Below are positions 22,338 through 29,496 of a DNA stretch of 29,496 bases, in pieces (positions within the stretch are counted from its first letter, which is position 1; the number at the start of each line of letters is the position of its first letter). The DNA comes from Mnemiopsis leidyi (lineage: Eukaryota; Ctenophora; Tentaculata; Lobata; Bolinopsidae). A program made the translations under genes and the position numbers. The stretch spans positions 2,129-31,624 of the forward strand of contig JH153698.1 in assembly GCA_000226015.1 (NCBI GenBank), in the 5' to 3' direction. The notes under the pieces are model-generated. The model was not told the DNA's origin, searched no databases, and saw only the letters and a list, made by a program, of their open reading frames with translations.

Positions 22338-22555
22338 CATCAGACTAGCAAACAGTTTGTTGTAGTGTACATTAACAGTGTAACATTGCATCAGACTAGC
22401 AAACAGTTGTTGTTGTGTACATTAATTAACAGTTTATAGTTAGCATCAGACTAGCAAACAGTTTGTTGTAGCGCACATTAATTAACAGTATATAGTTAGC
22501 ATCAGACTAGCAAACAGTTTGTTGTAGTGCACATTAATTAACAGTATATAGTTAG
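22338..22555 (+). repeat. Four tandem copies of a 51-56-bp unit
   Basis: Copies begin CATCAGACTAGCAAACAGTT at 22338, 22389, 22444 and 22500, with lengths 51, 55, 56 and 56 bp. The last two are nearly identical, so the array seems to have grown from right-hand units. Confidence 0.93.
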
Positions 22556-22667
22556 CTTTATTTTCCTTACTTAGGGATCGGCAGATTGAATATTTGGTTT
22601 TTATACTTCCGTGGTAATTCTTCTCTCTGAAAAGTACAAAAATTAAAATTGTCACTTGATGACGCGA

Positions 22668-22852
22668 GTGATTGCTATAGTTAATGAAGTTGAACTATAT
22701 AATAGATATGTTACAGAGCATTGTAATATAGAGTGATTCCCACTAATACAAATAGGCGTGTGATAGCTATAGTTAATAAAGTTGAACTATATAATAGATA
22801 TGTTACTGAGCATTTTAATATAGAGTGATTTCCACTACTACAAATAGGCGTG
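22668..22852 (+). repeat. Two tandem copies of a 92-bp unit
   Basis: Copies start at 22668 and 22760. They share GAACTATATAATAGATATGT and ATAGAGTGATT(C/T)CCACTA, with about seven substitutions in 92 bp. The array lies about 110 bp right of the 56-bp array. Confidence 0.92.
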
Positions 22853-23512
22853 TCCTGCAGATGACGATCGGTGAGACGTTCCGTACCGATTATAGAGTTA
22901 GACATTCATAGATTTATATTTGGGGAATAATATAAGGTATTTAGCAGGATTCCTTTTGTTGTACACTACCATAAGAAGGGACTGTGTGAGGTATATGAAG
23001 AACGATAGAAATTGTATATCTGACCATTATGCTCGTCCCTGTACGTCTAAGCAATAACCTAGATATGTTGAATGAAGTGTTTGTTTTTATATGCAGAGGT
23101 TTGGAGTAAACTTTAATTTGGTAAACTTCTCAGGTGTTTCCTCCACAACTTCTTCCAAAACGGTATAGCTGCCTGCTCATATCTCGGACGTAATATAGCG
23201 AGTAAAGTGGTGCTTAGGCAAATAATTGGTGAGACAGCTTTTCCGGAATGCCGCGAATAAAGCCTTGTCGTTAAAACAAGCTTCTTCGTAAGAGGTCAAT
23301 CTTGTAAGTATTTCCTTGTTTATACCACAGATATTCACTTTATTTTTAGACGTTTTTATATTCGATTTAGCACTTTAAAGTAAACCGTCACAGCTCCTTG
23401 TGGTTTATATTCGAAATCTAGAATTCTGAAGTTTTCCATTTTGCTACAAAGTAACTTGTTTCATTTCTTAGTTAATCGGTTCCGTCTATCTAAAGAACTA
23501 TTGCTGCGAGAA
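22853..23512. other. Intergenic, nothing recognised
   Basis: AT-rich sequence with no convincing exon, RNA gene or repeat. Confidence 0.45.
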
Positions 23513-23995
23513 CTACTCTTGGAATTTCGCTAAAGATATCAGATATGAGTGGACCATGGAAACAATCATTACTTCAGCTTCAATACCGAAAGGTTTGCAT
23601 TGATTCTTTCTTTCATTTTTTAACGATAAAGCCTGTCTTTTCACATGCTTGAGCTTAAATTTTTGCTGGGAAGAGGTCATTTGATTGCTATCATGAGCCA
23701 ACGGTACACAATTTGAAATAGTATAATTTTCAAATTCCTTCATCAGAAATTATTTTATTGGCGGAATTTTTATTCTAAAATCTGTCCAAAAGCCCACTTT
23801 GGGAACGTTTTTATAGAAACTCATAGCATTAGTTTTCAGTTCTATTTCTGCTAAAAGTATTTTTAATTCATCAAATCCAGTTTTACTCATTTTTCGCTTA
23901 GGCAAGAATTTTATAATGAGATAATAGTTCAGATCACAAAAATCGGTCAATTCATGCTTTTGAATATATCTAAAAAGTTTCACGGATAAAGACTA
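23513..23995 (-). pseudogene. Possible broken coding sequence of unknown family
   Basis: On the minus strand one frame stays open over about 157 codons except for a single TAA at about 23750. The parts are 77 and 76 residues, rich in Lys and hydrophobic residues (e.g. KRKMSKTGFDELKILLAEIE and MTSSQQKFKLKHVKRQALSL). In such AT-rich DNA a random frame this long with one stop is unlikely. It could be a decayed gene, two exons with a tiny intron, or chance within the lectin gene's 3' region. I recognise no family. It lies just downstream of the lectin gene on the same strand. Confidence 0.25.
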
Positions 23996-24077
23996 AAACA
24001 GTAAAACAAACTTTTCATTTTCTACAGTTCGAGACAGCTAATCAAAAGATTCGCAATACAAAGTTCTTAGTTTCAAT

Positions 24078-25028
24078 TTAGCATTGTCCGTTTGTGCCTG
24101 TAGACCAGGCTGCTTTGCCGTCATCAGTGTAGAGAACAAAGTTTCCGTCATTCTGCATTACCATCGTACTGGCTCTAGTGCCGCCAGTTTCTGTGTCCCA
24201 AAGTGCGTTACCCTCAGGATCATAGAGGACGAGGTTGCCATCAGCTTGGTAAGTTAGGCCATCAGATACGGCAGTGCCGGTTGTTTTAGACGCCCATACG
24301 GCATTTCCCTTGCAGTAGAGAACGAGGTTCCTATCTGCTTGCATAACCAAGGAGTAATCCCCGTTAGGGGAGTTCAGTCTGGATCCTAATGGCAGTGCGA
24401 TGTAGTTAGCTTCTCCTCGGAGACAAACGTGCCCCTTACAAGTTCCTGGACATTGCCCCTGGTTACAAGATCTTGATTCAGTTTTCTCTCCTTCACATTC
24501 AGCCCCACCATGGGCAGGAGCAGGGTTGTTGCAAGATCTGGATCTGGTCTGGACTCCTTCTCCACATTCCGCTGAACACTCTGACCAGTTTCCAAAGTCG
24601 CTCCATCCACCATCCACTGGACATGCTCCATTGTTACAGGATCTTGATTCAGTTTTCTCTCCTTCACATTCAGCCCCACCATGGGCAGGGGAAGGATTGT
24701 TGCAAGATCTGGATCTGGTCTGAACACCTTCACCACATTTCGCTGAACACTCTGACCAGTTTCCAAAGTCGCTCCATCCACCATCCACTTTCGGAGGGCT
24801 GCAGGTGTACCCACATTGCTTCACCTTCGTCTCGATTCTACCACACGTCTTTAACTGTCTCTTTTTGAGGACGGCGTCAGCTCCGTTGCAGTTTTCGATA
24901 GAAGATTGGAATCCTTTTGCCAAACATTTTTCAAACCTGTTCTTAAGATAAGTTTTGCACTTGGCATCAGCGACAGAGATGATAGCTAGCAGACACGCTA
25001 AGATGCATACAGCAATTATCTTACTCAT
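24078..25028 (-). CDS. Secreted lectin: Cys-rich domain, two TSP1 repeats, bulb-type (B_lectin) domain
   Basis: Single-exon frame of 316 residues from the Met at 25028, chosen because a classic signal peptide follows (MSKIIAVCILACLLAIISVA). A Met 15 codons upstream would only add a polar leader. Order: signal peptide 1-22; a Cys-rich segment of about 55 residues (six Cys); TSP1 repeats of 57 residues each, beginning VDGGWSDFGNWSECSA; a short Cys linker; then a bulb-type lectin domain of about 105 residues. Its three mannose-binding Q-x-D-x-N-x-V-x-Y motifs are all intact: QADRNLVLY, QADGNLVLY and QNDGNFVLY. B_lectin domains bind mannose, and TSP1 repeats mediate matrix or cell-surface contacts. 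A role in microbe recognition or mucus/matrix binding is an inference. The gene has no intron, unlike its neighbours. The partner sugar and tissue are unknown. Confidence 0.93.
   Translation of the reverse strand: MSKIIAVCILACLLAIISVADAKCKTYLKNRFEKCLAKGFQSSIENCNGADAVLKKRQLKTCGRIETKVKQCGYTCSPPKVDGGWSDFGNWSECSAKCGEGVQTRSRSCNNPSPAHGGAECEGEKTESRSCNNGACPVDGGWSDFGNWSECSAECGEGVQTRSRSCNNPAPAHGGAECEGEKTESRSCNQGQCPGTCKGHVCLRGEANYIALPLGSRLNSPNGDYSLVMQADRNLVLYCKGNAVWASKTTGTAVSDGLTYQADGNLVLYDPEGNALWDTETGGTRASTMVMQNDGNFVLYTDDGKAAWSTGTNGQC
24433..24792 (-). repeat. 171-bp tandem duplication encoding the two TSP1 repeats
   Basis: The two TSP1-coding units are exactly 171 bp (57 codons) apart and almost identical in DNA, including silent positions. 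Protein differences are few: AKCG against AECG, PSP against PAP, and the final few residues. This points to recent duplication or gene conversion. Confidence 0.93.
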
Positions 25029-25662
25029 ATCGACAACAATCTTATCGACCGCTTGGAAAATATGATAAAACAAGTGTTAATCTTGATCTAAATATCGCCA
25101 ATAAGCCAAGATGTCAGAAAACCTGATACTTTCCATGAGGGAAAAGTAGAGACTTGATCCGATCAAACACGGTGGATGATGCATCCGACTTCGTGTTTTA
25201 ATGAGGAAAGGTAGGAAGTCAATACAATAGATAACCTGGGCCATCTCATTGTTTAGTTCTCTGGTACTTAACGATTAAGAATGTACTCTCGACAATTGTT
25301 AGTTTAAGTCTTTAGAGATAAAAATAGTCATCACTTTAAAGTTAAACAGACGTAAAAGTTTTATCATTCTCATAGATTAGGTTGGTGGCAGCCACCCCCA
25401 GAATAGACACTTAACCGAAAATTTTTGAATTTCGAGACTATTCCAAATTGATTTCTCGTCCAATTTTAGCCTGGATAATGAAATTAAAAGTTGCCACCTC
25501 TATATAATATTGACCCCATCGAGTGTGGTTTATACGACCCCCACGCTTTTTGAGGATGAACTTGTGAGAAATCAGGAAGAGGTAGGGGCATGAAAATTTC
25601 AGGTTTTGTAGACCTCATCGCATTCGATGTAATAGGCTTTGTGAAAGTTTGAACTTTAAGGG

Positions 25663-25692
25663 GGGTTGAAAAAGGTCGACCTTTTTCAACCC
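25663..25692. repeat. Perfect 30-bp palindrome, no spacer
   Basis: GGGTTGAAAAAGGTC is followed directly by its reverse complement GACCTTTTTCAACCC. The centre is a SalI-like GTCGAC. Symmetry stops sharply at both ends. Confidence 0.97.
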
Positions 25693-25734
25693 TCACTTAA
25701 AAGCACTAGAAACAAAAAAATGTTTATATATTTT

Positions 25735-25955
25735 GAGCTAGAAGAAAAGTTAGATTAGTTTTTTGACGTAAAATTTGACGAGGAATTCTAATTTGATAGC
25801 TTCGATGCCGAAAAATTATCCCATGACCCCCGCAATGACCCTTATACGGCCCACAAATGAAAATTTTCAACTTCGAGCTAGAAGACAAGTTAGACCAGCA
25901 TTTAGACGTAAAATCTGACGGCCAATTAGAAGTTGATATTTTCGACACCCAAAAT
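25735..25955 (+). repeat. Diverged 140-bp tandem repeat
   Basis: Two copies of an 80-bp segment starting GAGCTAGAAGA(A/C)AAGTTAGA lie 140 bp apart (25735 and 25875). Both share GACGTAAAAT(T/C)TGACG and end near CCGAAAA/CCCAAAA. About a quarter of positions differ, so the duplication is old. It is probably part of a dispersed repeat family. Confidence 0.8.
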
Positions 25956-26257
25956 ACGGGTGGAAAGCCACAGTACTTTTAACGTGGTGTTTAGTGGTAA
26001 GTGAACCCTTTTTAGGTCCTCAAGAAAGCTCTGAATGATAACGAGTGTGTTATGTGTGTTATTGTTGATGGGCCGAAGAATCAACCAAGCAACAATATGT
26101 GTACGGAGCAGATATTTGAACGGAAACGATTGTCAATTCAGAAAATTTATGGACCGGCACCGCGCCGAGTCGGGTATGATTCGATACAAAGTTCTACTAC
26201 AGTGTACTATAGTAGTTCAGACTTTCAGAGTGCTTCTAAGTAATTCTAAGTAATCAC

Positions 26258-26446
26258 TGACGTCTTCCTGAGGCACTTCTGGGGGCAGGATAATGGTGCT
26301 AAGCCTGGCGTGGACTTCAGTAGGGAGAAACTCGTCAGAGACATGTGGGACGGTGTCCCCCTAGAGAGAGTCTACTGTGTTAGTGTTCCAGGTGATGCTT
26401 TACAACACGTCCAGCAGCCTCGTTGTAGTCAACAGAAGCATGCATT
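26258..26446 (+). CDS. Orphan exon, possibly from a NYN-domain (PIN-like nuclease) protein
   Basis: After a pyrimidine-rich acceptor (CTTCCTGAG) the frame reads HFWGQDNGAKPGVDFSREKL, then a segment with DMWDGVPLERVYCVSVPGD and ending SQQKHAL. A good donor follows (TT then GTAAGTG at 26447). Codon use is GC-richer than the flanks, as in the real exons here. The pattern of (D-G-x-N) then hydrophobic, V-D-(F/Y)-x-K-L, then (L-x-R)-(V/A)-Y-x(2)-(S/A)-V-P and a following QQK resembles the start of NYN domains, metal-dependent PIN-like RNases. The exon with the first catalytic Asp and the later exons were not found, so this is either part of a gene with diverged exons or a fragment. The family call is tentative. 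Confidence 0.4.
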
Positions 26447-27059
26447 GTAAGTGAACTGGCGGACAAATATCACTTACACAGTATAAGTACGTCCAGCGGG
26501 TACTGTGTAAGTGGAGCTTTACCCACCCATCTACATTTTGACACCTGCAGCTCCATTGTTATTTCTTTATTCGTATACGATTCGCATTTCATGGTATGTA
26601 TCAGTCTTCAGTAAGGGTTCGGAAACAATGAATAGTGCAGACCATGCAGAATGAGTCAGATGATTATATGACTCTACTGTATTGATTCATCTGGCTGGTT
26701 GTTTGTAATTACAAAGCTTCCGGTGAGTTACTGCTGATACTAACGGCAGACAGCTCATGATAACGTTTCATCCTACACTAGAGGCTTATTTCGATGGGAT
26801 AATCACCTCATGTCCTCATGTACAAGCAATTAAGTTTAGGTTACCTCGGAAACGGTCGATAATCTTTTCGTAAAACGGCCGCAATAGGTTAAAATCGAAC
26901 GAAATGTATGCCAGCAGATCAATATGACAATATACCCATAGTATAACTCTGCGTTAGCACTAGTGGTAGCTATCTTGGGCTTCTATAACTATTTGACAGT
27001 ACAACTACATTCCTTTGATCTTGCCTGTGCCTCGACTTTGAGTGGTTTTGAAACTTACG
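26447..27059. other. Intergenic or intronic, upstream of the SMKR1-like gene
   Basis: The stretch contains a 13-bp inverted repeat (26471-26513) and is otherwise AT-rich. It presumably contains the promoter or 5' UTR of the gene starting at 27060. No further exon for the NYN-like frame was recognised. Confidence 0.45.
26471..26513. repeat. 13-bp perfect inverted repeat with 17-bp loop
   Basis: CACTTACACAGTA (26471-26483) and its exact reverse complement TACTGTGTAAGTG (26501-26513) flank a 17-bp spacer. Confidence 0.95.
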
Positions 27060-28071
27060 ATGGACAAGGACTTCGACGCCAAGTCTCTCAGCAGCTCCCA
27101 CGATCAAACCTCCATAAACACGGGTGTGGGGGACTCCCACTTTCTGGTTTCTGACAGCGATGCCAGCCAAATGAGTAAACCCTCTTACCTCCAACATAAA
27201 TTCAAACAGGTGTCTGCTTTTAATCTCATGACAATGACATTGCTTGTATGAAACTATGAAATTAGCTCCTTGATTTGATTTGAAACTTTTATCGAAGAAG
27301 TATATTGGACAAAATTTAACATTAACAAGAATAGATCAAAGGGACACAAAATATCATAGGGCTGACAATTTGGCCTTTAAATTAAGGGCCAAACACGAAA
27401 GTAGATATCGAATGAAATACAAAAACGATTAGGGATACCAGCATCATCCGTTTATATTTTTATCCGCAACTATTTCCAGTTACATTGCACCTACCTAACC
27501 AATTGCTTTGTGGTTTCGTTTTATTGAAATTGGTTTACATTTGCCGGAAGGAATTTTAGGAAAAAGGGATGGCTGGCTGTTATGTTGGGATTTTTATTAG
27601 AGTTCATAAATTTGAGCTCAATATTTCTTCGTGTGAGTTGAAAATTAAATGTGTGGTGCGCGACAGTAAAATTAGATCACTCACCGTCAAGTTCAAGTTA
27701 GAGCCGAAAAAGGGAAGTCCAAATAGCGCCTATGCGAGTATAATAGGCAAACAAAACAACTATGGAAAGAATTCATTTAGGCTTCTTAGTTAGACTTAAG
27801 ACGGAATATGCGTTATTCATTCATAGCATTGACTATAACTCATGATTATCAGGAACGGAAGATGAGGAGAAAACAGAGAGAGCAACTGAAAGGACCCTCA
27901 ATTCCCATGACACGAGCCCCCATTCCACAAATCTTTACTCCGGCTGCCCAACGTAACGCATATTATATTTGCCATAATGCTGCTGACATGTTGAGAATTA
28001 GAGGCTACCCCGCCAAAACTTATCCTGACATTGAAAGTCCAGAAAGCAGTGATGGGGAGCAGTCTGATTAG
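27060..28071 (+). CDS. SMKR1: SMKR1-like small protein, two exons
   Basis: Exons 27060-27209 and 27853-28071 join in phase 0 (CAG/GTGTCT donor, TTATCAG acceptor), giving 122 residues. Exon 1 encodes an acidic/Ser-rich N-terminus (DSHFLVSDSDASQMSKPSYL). Exon 2 starts with a basic stretch (ERKMRRKQREQLK), then PQIFTPAAQRNAYYICHNAADMLRIRGYP. That core matches human small lysine-rich protein 1, where I recall a (S/T)PAA-x(2)-N-x-YYI-x-HN-x-AD-x-L-x(2)-RG-(F/Y) motif. The tail is acidic (ESSDGEQSD) where the human protein is Lys-rich. The N-terminal extension makes it longer than the human protein, which I recall as about 70 residues. Function is poorly known; the family appears to be expressed in ciliated and sperm cells. 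A polyadenylation hexamer follows at 28146. Confidence 0.82.
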
Positions 28072-28145
28072 ACAGCAATAATATATGATTTATGTTGTGA
28101 TAAATATAAAAACGAAATATCCAATATTATTATTTATTCTGTTGA

Positions 28146-28151
28146 AATAAA
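28146..28151 (+). terminator. AATAAA polyadenylation signal for the SMKR1-like gene
   Basis: A canonical AATAAA lies 75 bp after the TAG stop in AT-rich sequence, a normal spacing for a short 3' UTR. Confidence 0.6.
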
Positions 28152-28688
28152 ATGATTTTCAAATATGTATTGTTATCAGTTTTAAACTTTCAAGTGATTT
28201 CGTGTAAATGACAAAGTCGCATTATCAACAATTACTTTTAGGGTACTTATAATGCGACATATGATTCTATTCATTGATTTATGATTTATCTTGAATATAA
28301 GTAGAATGAATTGACAATTATTTAATTAATTGATTGTAAATCTGTGATCATATCTGCAGCCGAAATTTCGTTTGCTTTGGCATTTGGTTATCAATTTATT
28401 TCGCCCATTATCTTATGTCCACTAATGTGTGTAACAAGTTGAAGTTAAGTTAGGATAAAGTTCAAACTTAAATTAGACTAAACCTTTTTTACACGGTGTC
28501 CATGGGTTTCCAACTCAAAGTAGGATTTTATTACATTAACATAACGAATATGATTATGATGCAGTTTTACCCGGCCCGACTTAATATTGATACTTAAGTA
28601 TTTTTCCTTAAAATTTAACTACGTTACTACTACTAATAATAATACTACTACTAATAATATGGGCTTTGTTTTATTTGTTTGACTTTGT
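28152..28688. other. AT-rich intergenic sequence
   Basis: No gene seen. It holds a small (ACT)n/(AAT)n microsatellite at about 28625-28660. Confidence 0.5.
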
Positions 28689-29022
28689 CTTGTCGCGGTG
28701 ATATACCCAACTCACGCAGCTAAAGCTGAACGTTAGAACGGTAGACGGATATAATTGATAATCTCGTCAAACTTTGTCCGACCCTTTATATTTTTCGAGG
28801 TTAAATTTAAATGCAAATGTCGGGAGGGTGAGCGCTGCACAAAACAAGCCCCAACTTGCCTGGGGACATCAGTCTTTAGCTTTGTAGGTTGATAACCTAC
28901 TGTCGCGGCGCGGCGCGGCAAACACGCGCACTCTCACGCATTTCTTTGAGTTTGACGAGATTACATCCGTCTACCGTTCAGCTTTAGGCTTAGCTGCGCG
29001 ATTCGGGTACCACCGCGACAAG
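28689..29022. repeat. Foldback element: imperfect 75-85-bp inverted repeat
   Basis: The left arm (28689-28773) runs from CTTGTCGCGGTG through GCAGCTAAAGCTGAACG and GGTAGACGGAT to ATCTCGTCAAACT. The right arm (28949-29022) is its imperfect reverse complement, from AGTTTGACGAGAT through ATCCGTCTACCGTTCAGC to ACCGCGACAAG. The central 175 bp include a GCGGCGCGGCGCGGC run. Further relics of the same motifs lie outside: TGACTTTGTCCGA at about 29041 and 29341, and GACGAGATGATATCCGTCTA at about 29198. The right part of the window therefore seems to be built from one repeat family. Confidence 0.85.
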
Positions 29023-29417
29023 CAGTTTTTTCATCTTTGTCTGACTTTGTCCGATCCTCATTCGAAACGAATAAAATGACGGGAGGGTGCGCGCTGCTGT
29101 ACAACGAAAAAGCATTTCTTGCCTGGCGAAATCAAAATCTGTCAAGAAATGAATTTTAAAATTAAATTTCGGAGGATTTGAAAACCATAGAGGTTGACGA
29201 GATGATATCCGTCTAACGTTCTAACGAAACGCGAGGAGAGCAGAAAACTGCGAGAGCAGAAAACTGCGAGCCGCGCGCGGGTCGGGTAACATCTCGACAA
29301 CATAGAGGTGCATCGCCCGTTTATTCAGTCTTAGTTGTTGTCTGACTTTGTCCGACCTTGTCTCACGTTGTGACCCTTTTCAAAAAAATTTTTCAAAAAT
29401 TTTTAAAAATTTGGGGG

Positions 29418-29490
29418 GGCGTGGCCGCGCTGCGCGCGGCCACGCCGCCGCGCGCTTCGCGCGCGCCGGAGGCTGCCGCTTCGCGGCAGC
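29418..29490. repeat. Three consecutive GC-rich hairpins at the window edge
   Basis: After an A/T block and a run of seven G, three perfect stems follow. Stem 1 is 13 bp (29418-29430 with 29434-29446, loop TGC). Stem 2 is 7 bp (29449-29455 with 29459-29465, loop TTC). Stem 3 is 8 bp, GCTGCCGC-TTC-GCGGCAGC (29472-29490). Nearly all bases are G or C, in sharp contrast to the rest of the window. Confidence 0.95.
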
Positions 29491-29496
29491 AGGGCT

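Larger units (their letters stand above)
25029..26257. other. Upstream of lectin gene; repeat-derived sequence
   Basis: The first few hundred bases right of 25028 should hold the lectin gene's promoter, though no clear TATA box was found. From about 25380 to 25960 the sequence looks like dispersed repeat DNA, with the palindrome and 140-bp duplication annotated separately. Minus-strand frames at 25484-25696 and 25724-25948 fall on these repeats and are not called as genes. Confidence 0.5.

Noticed and set aside
24386..24868. Other-frame open stretches over the lectin gene
   Set aside because: They are shadows of the TSP1-coding duplication. The minus-strand frame with signal peptide and motifs is clearly the real one.
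27569..27793. 74-residue plus-strand frame with many Lys between the SMKR1-like exons
   Set aside because: It recalls no family, lies inside the intron, and its composition matches AT-rich non-coding DNA. Transcript data would be needed.
1..29496. CRISPR arrays, bacterial operons, rRNA or tRNA genes
   Set aside because: Arrays here lack the repeat-spacer pattern of CRISPR. The genes have introns, and I saw no rRNA block or convincing cloverleaf by eye. A covariance-model scan was not possible.

Overview
This is nuclear DNA from an animal, most likely an early-branching one; a cnidarian fits best. It is AT-rich, with short exons bounded by GT/AG splice sites. The proteins recognised are animal types: a two-pore-domain potassium channel, thrombospondin type-1 repeats joined to a bulb-type lectin, CCDC157, and an SMKR1-like protein. 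The cnidarian call rests mainly on the style of the TSP1 repeats and is an inference. Exon models were built by hand from splice sites, reading phase and remembered family features. No alignment or transcript was available.

Layout, left to right. (1) Minus strand, about 86-1709: two pieces of a MATE (multidrug and toxin extrusion) transporter, which runs off the left edge and may be decayed. (2) Plus strand, 1791-9443: a CCDC157 orthologue in about 15 exons (about 797 residues), head-to-head with the MATE start. It ends in an unexpected CCHC zinc finger. (3) Minus strand, 17184-10403: a complete K2P potassium channel in 8 exons (398 residues), tail-to-tail with CCDC157. (4) 17.2-24.0 kb: gene-poor DNA with tandem repeats and a 745-bp pogo/Tigger-like non-autonomous DNA transposon. 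(5) Minus strand, 25028-24078: an intronless secreted lectin with a signal peptide, a Cys-rich N-domain, two TSP1 repeats and a bulb-type mannose-lectin domain with three intact sugar-binding motifs. (6) About 25.0-26.5 kb: diverged repeats, a perfect 30-bp palindrome and an orphan exon that may belong to a NYN-domain protein. (7) Plus strand, 27060-28071: a two-exon SMKR1-like gene. (8) 28.69-29.50 kb: a foldback repeat, then very GC-rich consecutive hairpins at the edge.

The genes do not form a pathway, although CCDC157 and SMKR1 are both families linked to sperm or ciliated cells. The most striking structure is in the K2P gene. The splice acceptor and first codons of the exon that completes the first potassium filter (the Tyr-Gly-Ser codons) have been amplified into a five-copy, 32-bp minisatellite, leaving a row of decoy acceptors just upstream of the real one. 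The window is unusually rich in such arrays: at least ten have different unit sequences, several of them inside introns.
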